The notes below the pieces were generated by a model. The model ran no database searches. It had not been told where the DNA came from and worked only from the letters and a program-made list of their open reading frames with translations. Source: a virus. From it: a stretch of DNA of 55,392 bases. Location of the stretch: IMG/VR virus record IMGVR_UViG_3300047476_002354, positions 1 through 55,392 of that record; one strand, given 5' to 3'. Below are positions 36,709-45,962 of the stretch, in pieces. The position numbers and the translations under genes are program-made. Positions within the stretch are counted from its first letter, which is position 1; each line of letters opens with the position of its first letter.

Positions 36709-39700
36709 TTACTTCTTAACTTTTAAAACTTTGTGCCACTTATATTCTGGTTGGGTGATATTGTTTCCGTAATCCCTAAAAGCAACCTCTACTCTCTTAA
36801 CTCCATCTTCTTCTCCAGTAAATTTAATCGGAGCGTATGAGTTGTACATCATCCAGTTTGACCACTCCCCAGGGCCTTCGTTTGTAACTTTTCTATATCT
36901 GAAATCTTTGATACCAGAAACATCATCTGAAGCATTAATTTTCAGCCAAGAATCTTTTTTATTGGTTAGAAGAATTTCAGAATTTGTTTCTAAATTATAA
37001 AAAGAAACACTACCAAACGGAGCTTCAGTATCTACAGCAGCTATAGACTGAGCAACAAATGCCTGCGGGTATGATTCACTAATATTTCCAGCAAAATCCA
37101 TCAATTGAACCCAGACTTTTCTAGCTCCTGAAAAGCCTATATTCATATTTGAGAATAAATATCCAAGCTCAGCTCCTGCATAATCATATCTTTGTGAACC
37201 ATGAAGGTATACAGTGTAAAGATTATCATCATTATGATTTGTAAAAAGAGACCAACTTTGCCAAGGTTCAAAATAAACCAATCCGTAATCTGTCTCTTTA
37301 CCAAATCTAAAAGCTAAAATTCCAGAGTCATTGTCAATAGCTTCTATTTTAAATGTAGCTGTTCTAACTGTAGATTTATCATACAATGTAAGTAAAGGTC
37401 TAGTTGTTCCTGTGTAACTTGGAGCGCTAATATCAATAGATACAGGCAATGATAAATTAGTAGCGTGACTAGAAAGATTAGAGTGAGTTAAAGCGCTTAC
37501 TCTAAATTGCTGCATACTATTGTGGACCAAATTTCTTCTAGCGTGTGAATAAGCGTTAAATACCTTGAACCATAAATTACTAGCTAGATTCCATCCTTTG
37601 TAAACACCACTGCTTATTCTAGATTCGTTATTGTAATTTATTCCATTTGCTTCTGCTAAGGTACACCCCATAGGAGTTGATATTGCAACCCAAAAAGTAT
37701 CACTCACTAATGCCGAAAGTTGATCAAATACTGCTTGAACTAAACTGTTATTACTTTTAGCAGTAAATGTATCTGAGTTAGTAAGAGTTGTAATATCAAG
37801 CCAATCTGTTAATGATGTGTTGGGCAAATTTGTTGTAGTATTGTTGCTATAAAATCTTATTTTCAACTGATCTTGCGGGAAGGATCTTTCTGCTCTATTC
37901 CATTTCATTTTAAATTCCAAAAGTTTTGGAACAACAGTTGAGTAAAAATCTTTATTATAGTTTATCTTAAAATCTTTAAACCAAAGGGTTGAATAGAAAT
38001 TGTATGTGTTTCCAGTTCGCACAGGATACCATCTAGTACCTATATTCACCGTTCCCCCAACTATATACAACTCCTTATAGCTTGAAGTAGTATATGAAAG
38101 TAAGGTTGTAGTATTAGTTGATGGATTTAATGATTGAATAGTATAAATTTTATTTTGACTTTCAATGTCCTGGTCTTTAATTAATATGTAGTCACCGATA
38201 GACAAACTGGAAATATTAATGCCATCTATAACAGTAGTACTAGGAACGTAAAGTAAGTTTCCATTACTTGTAAAACCAGAATAACTTCCTCCTGTAGTTG
38301 CACATTTAATATTCAAAGGAGTGTCGTCAAGAGGTAATGGGTTATCGTAGTTATATCCAACAAAATCAGTGCTTGAGCTTAAAATAGATTGTCCAAGATA
38401 AGGTTTGCCTTTTGAAGCTCCTTTATCGCTTAACAAAAAGCTTCTTACACTTTGAGGCAGTGAAAAATAATTAGATTCAATGCCTGGTAATGACCTAAAA
38501 TCAACAGAATAGATGTAATTTAAACTAGTAGAAGAACCGTGGTCTGCTGTTCTGAATCCAATGCCACAATAATACCCTAATCCATCAACTCCTGGGTTTA
38601 ATTTTCTAGAAAGCTGGATAAAGCCTATGACATTATTATTTCTTTTAATATTGACCCATGTGGCGTTTGAGGATGTTCTTTGGTTTGTACCTGACAAACC
38701 TTCAGGATGAAAATCAGTAAGCTCTACTGTGTAATTGTTTCTACCTGAGGCAACTGGCTTATAGCTTCTCAAAACATAGTAAGACAAAGTGTTATCAGCA
38801 TTTCTTTGAGTGACACTTATTTCATTTCTCACTGCGCTGAAGTTTACAGTAATACATTCATGATTTAACTCTTGATCGGTTTGAGAAAAATCAGGATCGC
38901 AGTTCAAACCTAATGGGAGCAATCTACTTCCAGAATAAAGTAAATCTGGTGCAAATGCGACATACATTTCATCACAGTCATGTTGAAATTCAAAATTTAA
39001 ACTTGCTCTATTTGACAAACTTGGTTTTGAAAATTGAATTTCATGATATTGCTTACCTGTAATTGTATTCGGAGCAATTATATATTTATTCAGTTTTGTA
39101 AAAGTTAATTTTGTAGAATCTTTTTGAACTGCAGATGCTGATTGCCAAACAACATCAGTCATTTCTTCATCAAAATAAGTGCTCCAAGCAGTATCAATAG
39201 AAGAAATAGGATAATTTAAACTATTAAAATCTTCTTTTCTGCAGTCACCCAAATCAGCAGCAATAATACCTGGACCGCTTGCAGCAAGCATTCCTTTGAC
39301 AGTTACATCAATTCCAGCATCATCAAAACCATCATAAAAAACACCAATCGATGGATAATAACCAGAAATAGAAGTCATTATCGGCATCATAGTTCTACCA
39401 AGCAAGTAACTTTTTTGCTTTAGATTCTCAGGAAGTGTTGAATCTATATTTGGGGTGAAGTAACTCTCAACAATGTAATTATCTCCATCATCTGTTAATT
39501 GGAGATATGTTTCATAAATTCCGCCAGACAATATTTCAGGAGTCAAAAACGCTGGAAGATAGGTTATTTGATATTCACTAGATTCATCACCAGAAGAATC
39601 TGTGTAATACATATAAGACAATGGAGCTATATTATCACTGACTACTATTCTTGTAATTATTTTATCTTGATTATTAACCGTTGACGTTCGCATACACAAA

Positions 39701-40740
39701 AATACAGACACTGTGTATTCATCGCCCAGGCTTAATACATCCATATTTACTTGGGACTGAAAATAATATGAATTGTTTGTTGAATCTAAAGTTAATCCAG
39801 TAGTGCCATCTAATGTAAAGCCTTGTGTGAACTCAGAGCCGTTCTTAGAAATATTATATGGTGTTCCAATGACTGCACCACATGGAGAATCATAATTTGA
39901 GTATGTGGCATCTAAACCAGGGACTAAAGTAACATCATCACGATAAAATCTATGAGCAGTAATTGATAAAGAATTAATATTATCAATATTTCCATAACCT
40001 AAACTTAAATAATTATCTTCTGTGCTTACAAATTTAGCAACATAGTTAAGTGTGTTATTATAATTATATATTTCAGTAAAAGAGCCTATATATGATGAAA
40101 TAGCATTATTGTTTGAAGTTTGTAAATCATTAGATTCTTTAAAAGTAACTAAAGAATCAGCACCAGTCCATCCAGATTTTAAAATAGAATATTCATTAGA
40201 AGATGGTGTTGCTGGTAACTCTCCGGCCCAATAGATTTGGTCAAAAATTCCACCAGTATTAGGATATGTTACTTCTTCATCGTTAGCATACAGTATGGCT
40301 TTAAGATAAACAGTACATAATCCACCATTTCCACTTAAAGGCCAGTTTTGAATAATAAAATAGCCGTCGCCTGAAGCAGATGACGATGTGTGAGTTTCTC
40401 CAGATCCATAAAAATATTCTTTAGTTAAAACTATTGTGTAGTCTAACGTTGGGTCGTATGTAGATGCTGGAAAGTTTGTTATTTTATATGTAGATGATTC
40501 AGTAAATTCTGGATCATTTGAAATATAAAGCTCTTTGATACTAGTTAAATCATATACTGTAGATCTCGTAGCAACATCTCTAATCTCAAACTTAAATTTA
40601 AGAGTAGTAGAATTTGAATCATATAATGGATCTTCTGATGAATGATTGTTGTTATAGTTTTGGCCAAGCTCTAAAAATTCAGCTCTGAGTGATTCACTTC
40701 TTAAATTATTGGGCAGGATGATTTTTGTAAGATAAGCCAT
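36709..40740 (-). CDS. Large fibre protein with C-terminal Ig-like repeats (1343 aa)
   Basis: The protein begins MAYLTKIILPNNLRSESLRAE and is all-beta in appearance. Around 560-790 is a region that could be a lectin-like sandwich (SLNFEFQHDCDEMYVAF, then YYCGIGFRTADHG), though I am not sure of this. Near 847 it has the shared VIDG...GDYILIKDQ...QNKIYTI module. The C-terminal 230 residues hold two Ig-like domains with the same signature, DNDSGILAFRFG near 1141 and DDVSGIKDFRYR near 1277. The latter is followed by W-SNW and RDYGNN, a pattern common in large surface proteins. No signal peptide. It probably forms part of a tail appendage. Confidence 0.7.
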   Translation of the reverse strand: MAYLTKIILPNNLRSESLRAEFLELGQNYNNNHSSEDPLYDSNSTTLKFKFEIRDVATRSTVYDLTSIKELYISNDPEFTESSTYKITNFPASTYDPTLDYTIVLTKEYFYGSGETHTSSSASGDGYFIIQNWPLSGNGGLCTVYLKAILYANDEEVTYPNTGGIFDQIYWAGELPATPSSNEYSILKSGWTGADSLVTFKESNDLQTSNNNAISSYIGSFTEIYNYNNTLNYVAKFVSTEDNYLSLGYGNIDNINSLSITAHRFYRDDVTLVPGLDATYSNYDSPCGAVIGTPYNISKNGSEFTQGFTLDGTTGLTLDSTNNSYYFQSQVNMDVLSLGDEYTVSVFLCMRTSTVNNQDKIITRIVVSDNIAPLSYMYYTDSSGDESSEYQITYLPAFLTPEILSGGIYETYLQLTDDGDNYIVESYFTPNIDSTLPENLKQKSYLLGRTMMPIMTSISGYYPSIGVFYDGFDDAGIDVTVKGMLAASGPGIIAADLGDCRKEDFNSLNYPISSIDTAWSTYFDEEMTDVVWQSASAVQKDSTKLTFTKLNKYIIAPNTITGKQYHEIQFSKPSLSNRASLNFEFQHDCDEMYVAFAPDLLYSGSRLLPLGLNCDPDFSQTDQELNHECITVNFSAVRNEISVTQRNADNTLSYYVLRSYKPVASGRNNYTVELTDFHPEGLSGTNQRTSSNATWVNIKRNNNVIGFIQLSRKLNPGVDGLGYYCGIGFRTADHGSSTSLNYIYSVDFRSLPGIESNYFSLPQSVRSFLLSDKGASKGKPYLGQSILSSSTDFVGYNYDNPLPLDDTPLNIKCATTGGSYSGFTSNGNLLYVPSTTVIDGINISSLSIGDYILIKDQDIESQNKIYTIQSLNPSTNTTTLLSYTTSSYKELYIVGGTVNIGTRWYPVRTGNTYNFYSTLWFKDFKINYNKDFYSTVVPKLLEFKMKWNRAERSFPQDQLKIRFYSNNTTTNLPNTSLTDWLDITTLTNSDTFTAKSNNSLVQAVFDQLSALVSDTFWVAISTPMGCTLAEANGINYNNESRISSGVYKGWNLASNLWFKVFNAYSHARRNLVHNSMQQFRVSALTHSNLSSHATNLSLPVSIDISAPSYTGTTRPLLTLYDKSTVRTATFKIEAIDNDSGILAFRFGKETDYGLVYFEPWQSWSLFTNHNDDNLYTVYLHGSQRYDYAGAELGYLFSNMNIGFSGARKVWVQLMDFAGNISESYPQAFVAQSIAAVDTEAPFGSVSFYNLETNSEILLTNKKDSWLKINASDDVSGIKDFRYRKVTNEGPGEWSNWMMYNSYAPIKFTGEEDGVKRVEVAFRDYGNNITQPEYKWHKVLKVKK

Positions 40741-40813
40741 TATTACACCGTTTGATTTTTTGGGGACTTTAGTAAAATATTCTTAGTAAAGATAACCCCG
40801 CCCTTGAATTTAA
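40741..40813. other. Short intergenic gap
   Basis: This 73-base gap is one of the few in the right-hand block. The minus strand contains two close copies of TTTACTAA(A)G, about 6 bases apart, flanked by GGGG and CCCC, but no T-tract follows, so it is not a clear terminator. It could be a control site between the 327-aa and 1343-aa genes. Confidence 0.3.
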
Positions 40814-41797
40814 TTATGTAATGAAATTAAACTGCAATGGTATATCTCTTTGTACAGAGAAGGGGGCATAAACATCGAAATACATGTATCCATCTACATA
40901 TTCAATGCTGTTATGAATGCCTGAAGAATAGAAGGTATATTCAGCAGAATAAATAGATATATTTTTGGTTGTACTATAATATCTCATTGTCATAGGAATA
41001 TAGACTGGAGCTTTAACTGTATCTAATCCATTAGGTAAGTATACTTTCAGTTGGCACTTTGATATTACGCCAACATTTATAGCTTCAATCACTGAGTTAC
41101 AGACAATTTTAAAATATATAGTTCTTGATACATCTCCTTTACCTGACAAATAATTATTTTGGTCAGTAATTGAGTAATCAGTAACATCATATTCTGCTGG
41201 AACTGTAGAAATAATAGGAACACCATTTCTTATCAATCTTGGAAACTTGAAAACTGTATCTTGAGTTGTATCTATATCCCCGCCTGAATTAAAGTAGTCA
41301 AAAGTACCAATGGAAAATTCTGGTTCTCTGTCACCAAATATAATTGTGGGAAGACCAGAGGGAGATGTTAATGATGTAAAATTAAGTGCTTTAACTTCAT
41401 TTTCATCATCATCAAGATGTAATTTTAATCTAGATAAGTTGTTATTTACTTTGATTAAAACAGTACCATTATCATTAAAATTAAAAGAACCAGAATCAAT
41501 TTCTAATACATAATTATCATTGACTTTTAGTTTTTTATCTGTAATTTTTGTAAATGTCGCTCCAAAAAACTTAATAGCAAAAGAAACAGTATATGATAAA
41601 GTCTTGTGCATATCTAAAACAAAAGATCTATCATTCGACATAACATCTGCAGTTATATCTTTTCTTACGTTTAACTTTAGTTTAGTATCAGTCTTTTCAG
41701 CAACTAAATTTGACGGAGCAGATATAAACTCTAATGTAAAATCATCTTCTCCAAGCACGAAGGAAATAATCGAATTTGATAAAAAGTTTAAGTTCAT
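40814..41797 (-). CDS. Hypothetical virion-block protein (327 aa)
   Basis: I do not recognise this protein. It is beta-rich with many short Asn/Asp/Ser turns (KLKVNDNYVLEIDSGSFNFNDNG) and ends with alternating-residue strands (YMYFDVYAPFSVQRDIPLQFNFIT). It has no signal peptide, membrane span or catalytic motif. It starts 4 bases after the 1306-aa gene stop, and its position between two long fibre genes suggests a virion component, perhaps a connector or cap of an appendage. Confidence 0.6.
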   Translation of the reverse strand: MNLNFLSNSIISFVLGEDDFTLEFISAPSNLVAEKTDTKLKLNVRKDITADVMSNDRSFVLDMHKTLSYTVSFAIKFFGATFTKITDKKLKVNDNYVLEIDSGSFNFNDNGTVLIKVNNNLSRLKLHLDDDENEVKALNFTSLTSPSGLPTIIFGDREPEFSIGTFDYFNSGGDIDTTQDTVFKFPRLIRNGVPIISTVPAEYDVTDYSITDQNNYLSGKGDVSRTIYFKIVCNSVIEAINVGVISKCQLKVYLPNGLDTVKAPVYIPMTMRYYSTTKNISIYSAEYTFYSSGIHNSIEYVDGYMYFDVYAPFSVQRDIPLQFNFIT

Positions 41798-41801
41798 TAT
41801 T

Positions 41802-44800
41802 TTACTCTGATACTAACAAATCACCATTTTGCAATACAGACAAGCCCTTTGGATGTAATAAAAGATTATTATTATTCCAAGATTTTATAACCTTATTTGA
41901 AGAGTTTACTCTTAACAACTTTGAAGACTTACCGTTTGTAAATGTGTCATCAACCAAAACATAGTATTCACCTGATTTTTCAGTAGGTAACGCATAAACG
42001 CAATCTCCATCTTGCGGTAATGTTGTTATTGGAAAATCCTTAGTGTTAGTTCTTTTGATGATTATTAATTCACCCTTTTGTGTTGATGATTTTGATGGTG
42101 TTGCACATAAGACGTTATTATTATTCAACACAAATGCAGAACCAAGAAAACCTTCTTTGTATGTGACTAAATCTGAACTTATTGCCCATAAGAGAGTGTT
42201 TGCAGTATCAGAATCAAAACATACGACAGAATTTGAAAATGGCTGCGCAATTACGTATTGATATGAGTTTGTCATATTTATCGAAATTGGGTTGTAGATA
42301 TTAGCATAATAAATTGGACCTTGCATGATTGGTAATTCTATACTTCCACTTTGAGCTACTGTTAAACCAGTTTTCGGAGGAGCTATAAGACTTGTTGAAA
42401 TACCATCTCCGTTATAATCAAATATTTCTGTAATATCGCCATCAGCAAAAGCTTTGAAATCCATTTTCGTAAATGCATTTGCTTGAGTAGTCTTTAAATT
42501 AACTGAATCTGATATTTCTACAGAGCCATTAAAGTCAATCCTGTTTCTTAAGTCAAAATATTTAAGAGAAGGACTACTCAATAAAGGATTTTGATAATAA
42601 GCTGATTGAACTACGAAGCCCCCTGAACCATCTCCGGTATTAGAAGAGCCTGACTGGGAAGCTGGAGTTAAAACAGAATTGCCTGTATTTGATCCTGTCC
42701 CTCCAATGTTATTTGTGCTATTAGATGTTTCACCAGCATTGTCAGCCTGTCCATTTGAAGTGAAGGCTCCAGTCAATATTATTACTTTTTTTGTTGTGGC
42801 TGATTTAAGAATATTATTGAATTGGGTTGTTAACTTTAATAGAACTGTTGAAGATTTTTGTGAAACTAGAGGCGTAAGAAGTTCTACGGAAGATACATAT
42901 TGTGTTTCGTTAGCTGAAATATCAAACCCGTCATAAACTACCTTGATGCTTGTAGTATCCACTATGTTTACACATTGCGAAAATGGTAAGTAAATCACAC
43001 CAGTATCAGGATTGTAATGAGCCGCCAAAACCATAAAATCTCTTTCAGATTTCTTAAGTCTTAAGTTTCCTTGAATAATTCTTTTTACTTTACCATCAGA
43101 TTGGAAATGAATGATTCTGTCATTAGCAGTGTCAGCATATACTGAAGTATTGTCCCAAATTATTCTAAAATCTCTTGGTTTGTAAAATCCATATATTGTT
43201 GACTTATTAAATATTTGCCAAGGTGTTAAGTAAAATTTTAGGTTAAATTCTGCGTTATTATTATCCTGACCATCTTCGTATGTGCTTGTTGTGCCAGATT
43301 GATTTGCAGAAACTACAGCATTCTTTTGTATGTATATCCAGTTTCCAATGTCTGAAACATTTTCAAGAATTAATGAGTTTTTGTTTAAACCACCATCTGA
43401 ATATGTAGCTCCAATTGAAACATTATATCTTTGGTATTCGCTTTCAAGCCATCCAGATTGCCCATTGGTAAAATCATCATTGTCTTTGTTCCAGACACGA
43501 CTTTGGGTTCCGCCAACAGAAGTATAAACTACATTCAACTTTTGAAATTCTGGAGTAGATGTACCCTCGAAGTTTGAATAGAGGTCAACTATTATATCAA
43601 CGTACCTTCCAATATTGAACTTTGTTTCAGTTACATCTCCTGCACCTGGAACAGTTATCGTATATGAGCTAGGAGGTACAATTTCATAAGTATCCCCAGA
43701 TAATGTTGCTTCAGCTGTGATATCTAATGCAGTTTTAGAATTTAAATCATTTTCAGTCGAAGAGTCAGTAATTCTTGCAGATATTGTGTATGAAGTATTA
43801 ACTGGTACTGTGATCTTATAGGCATATAAGTTTAATGTAGCAGAAGAGCTCCCAGTATTTAACCTAAAAATGTATTTAGCATTAGAAGCGTATAAATATT
43901 CATTCCATAAAAATAAAGCTGAAAGGTATCCATTTTCTTGATTTTGTCTTTCAGTAATGACATTAGTTAACTCATCACCGTTAGGGTCTAAAATCAACTC
44001 TGCAGATGGGGCGATCAATTTCAATACAGGTGAGGCATTTCCGTCCCACTTTTCACCAGTTACATCATTGGTTGTTATGTAAAAAGCAAATCCAACTATA
44101 TTAACTCTATTAGACGGTAACTCAATAAGTTCAGATAAATCAACATTTATAAATATATCAGTATCGTAATCGTCTGTTCCGTTTGTAAATATTTTTTTGA
44201 ATATGCTTCTTTTAATATCTAAAGTTTGTACTGTTGAGTTTGCCCTATCTTCAATAGTTTCTGTCACTAAAGTAGAATCTTTAATTCTACTGTCAGCAGT
44301 GTCAACCAACAAAGTCATGTAAATACTGCATGCAGAATCAGTTTCAGCAAGGTTGATTCCAAAGCCAATGTTTGTTACCCTACTCCAATCTCTTTTTGAA
44401 GTAGGAATTGTGAAGACAGTATACTGAGTATCAGTGTAAGTATCATCGGTATTTCTTAACTTCTTAGTAAAATAATTCCACCCATAAGCAGCATTTTCAA
44501 AGTCAGACCCAGCAGCATTAGATAAGATAGAAAAGTTTAATGGAGTGTCAATAGTAAAATTACCATCAACTGAATCTGAAGTAGTGCCATTTATTTTTAC
44601 GTTTTCATCAGCATAAAGTCCAAGATCCTTACCAGTGATATAATCATACATAGTTTGGAACTGAGTTTTAGTGTCATAAGTAACAGAAAATGCCGTGTTA
44701 GAATCAGACAAAGCGGCTTCAATAAAATTAACGCTCGAATCATAACCGGCGCCAACTGTGTCATATACATTTGCTTCAGTGATATACACAGGAAGGTTTA

Positions 44801-45722
44801 AATCTCTAAATGTAGTCGATGTATCTGATGACCTATTTGGATATATTGCTGGTATATAAAATAAAGAATTGATTTGTGTTGAATCTGAATCTTCTGAAAA
44901 TTGTTTTTTCATTGCTAAAACAATTTGAAGTCTATTCGCCATTGACAAATCAGACAACCTGTAAGAACTATCGGGAAGAGTTAAAGCACCTAATAATGAG
45001 TCTATCTGTGAGTGACTCAAAGTACCAATATTAGTAAGGTTTTTGTGGTCTATTGTTGGTAATCTTTCTGCATCCAAAGTTCCCTTAGTTACTGTGGAAA
45101 TATCTAAGTTTTCGACATATTCACCAGAGAGCTTGCCTTGAACATGACTACCAAGATTGATAGGACTAGGATTGTTTGATCCACCTATGTGCTTGTGTTG
45201 ATTAATAATATTTGACAACGATGCAAATAAGCTTATTCTTGTTCTTCCAGTTGTGAACGGCACTATAGTTGTTGTTAATCCAAATGTCACAACAACTCCA
45301 CCTAAAGATATGTAATTATCAGTATCAGAAATTTCGAACAAGGATGATATGAAATCGACTTCTTTTGTTACAGGCGTATTGTCGTTTGCTACGGCATAAA
45401 CCCATATAGTAACACTAGTCACTCCAGTTGGTAGAATAGGTAAGGCTACATCTACAAAAGTAGTAGTTTCAGCAGACTTCCAGGATACAAATCCCTTCCC
45501 ACTTGAAACCCTTATGTTTTGAAAATCGTTTGGAATTACACTTATGACCCAAGACGAGAAATTATTAGTCTCGTCTTCAATGATTCCATTTCCAAAGATT
45601 TGATAAAGAGAATACGTCTGTGTATCAAGTGCTCTAAAACGGAGTTCGTCAAGGTCAAGATTTTCTGATAAGTCTTGGTTTGGTTCTAAATATCCCAAAC
45701 CATATATTGGTGTCTTTCCCAT
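41802..45722 (-). CDS. Large baseplate/fibre protein with NHL-like repeats (1306 aa)
   Basis: The N-terminal 250 residues resemble phage baseplate or fibre attachment proteins. They include QTYSLYQIFGNGII near 34, HKHIGGSNNPSPINL near 178 and GTLDAERLPTIDHKNL near 218. The last two match elements in the 3060-aa protein. The middle is beta-rich. From about 840 onward there are NHL/propeller-like strands (YADTANDRIIHFQSDGKV), a Ser/Gly/Asn linker near 1005 and an acidic DYNGDG turn near 1103 that could bind calcium. The chain ends in further propeller-like blades (KSWNNNNLLLHPKGLSVLQNGDLLVSE). The start overlaps the stop of the 73-aa gene by one base. Confidence 0.7.
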   Translation of the reverse strand: MGKTPIYGLGYLEPNQDLSENLDLDELRFRALDTQTYSLYQIFGNGIIEDETNNFSSWVISVIPNDFQNIRVSSGKGFVSWKSAETTTFVDVALPILPTGVTSVTIWVYAVANDNTPVTKEVDFISSLFEISDTDNYISLGGVVVTFGLTTTIVPFTTGRTRISLFASLSNIINQHKHIGGSNNPSPINLGSHVQGKLSGEYVENLDISTVTKGTLDAERLPTIDHKNLTNIGTLSHSQIDSLLGALTLPDSSYRLSDLSMANRLQIVLAMKKQFSEDSDSTQINSLFYIPAIYPNRSSDTSTTFRDLNLPVYITEANVYDTVGAGYDSSVNFIEAALSDSNTAFSVTYDTKTQFQTMYDYITGKDLGLYADENVKINGTTSDSVDGNFTIDTPLNFSILSNAAGSDFENAAYGWNYFTKKLRNTDDTYTDTQYTVFTIPTSKRDWSRVTNIGFGINLAETDSACSIYMTLLVDTADSRIKDSTLVTETIEDRANSTVQTLDIKRSIFKKIFTNGTDDYDTDIFINVDLSELIELPSNRVNIVGFAFYITTNDVTGEKWDGNASPVLKLIAPSAELILDPNGDELTNVITERQNQENGYLSALFLWNEYLYASNAKYIFRLNTGSSSATLNLYAYKITVPVNTSYTISARITDSSTENDLNSKTALDITAEATLSGDTYEIVPPSSYTITVPGAGDVTETKFNIGRYVDIIVDLYSNFEGTSTPEFQKLNVVYTSVGGTQSRVWNKDNDDFTNGQSGWLESEYQRYNVSIGATYSDGGLNKNSLILENVSDIGNWIYIQKNAVVSANQSGTTSTYEDGQDNNNAEFNLKFYLTPWQIFNKSTIYGFYKPRDFRIIWDNTSVYADTANDRIIHFQSDGKVKRIIQGNLRLKKSERDFMVLAAHYNPDTGVIYLPFSQCVNIVDTTSIKVVYDGFDISANETQYVSSVELLTPLVSQKSSTVLLKLTTQFNNILKSATTKKVIILTGAFTSNGQADNAGETSNSTNNIGGTGSNTGNSVLTPASQSGSSNTGDGSGGFVVQSAYYQNPLLSSPSLKYFDLRNRIDFNGSVEISDSVNLKTTQANAFTKMDFKAFADGDITEIFDYNGDGISTSLIAPPKTGLTVAQSGSIELPIMQGPIYYANIYNPISINMTNSYQYVIAQPFSNSVVCFDSDTANTLLWAISSDLVTYKEGFLGSAFVLNNNNVLCATPSKSSTQKGELIIIKRTNTKDFPITTLPQDGDCVYALPTEKSGEYYVLVDDTFTNGKSSKLLRVNSSNKVIKSWNNNNLLLHPKGLSVLQNGDLLVSE

Positions 45723-45943
45723 TATCTATCTGGTTGCTCTTTGGATGTAACTTTAGCAATTCCCCATCTTGAAACTCCCCATGTTAGAGATTCATTGTCT
45801 GGGTCTACCCTGTCTCTTTGAGATGGAGATACTCCCAATGTTAGCGCTAAAGAAGATTGAATATTTAAGAGACTGTCTCTCTTATTGTTTGAATCTTGAA
45901 TCTGCTTTCTAATAACATCGGATAAGCTTAAAAATTCTGGCAT
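45722..45943 (-). CDS. Small hypothetical protein (73 aa)
   Basis: I do not recognise this protein. It has a helical first half (LSDVIRKQIQDSNNKRDSLLNIQ) and a basic, Trp-containing second half (LTWGVSRWGIAKVTS). It follows the hub-like gene after 19 bases, with an AGAGGTG ribosome site, and overlaps the next start by one base, which supports its being real. It may be a small baseplate adaptor. Confidence 0.6.
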   Translation of the reverse strand: MPEFLSLSDVIRKQIQDSNNKRDSLLNIQSSLALTLGVSPSQRDRVDPDNESLTWGVSRWGIAKVTSKEQPDR

Positions 45944-45962
45944 AGAAACACCTCTTTATAAA

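Noticed and set aside
40741-40813. Terminator between the 327-aa and 1343-aa genes
   Set aside because: GGGG/CCCC could form only a 4-bp stem with a loop of about 30 bases, and no T-tract follows on the minus strand.
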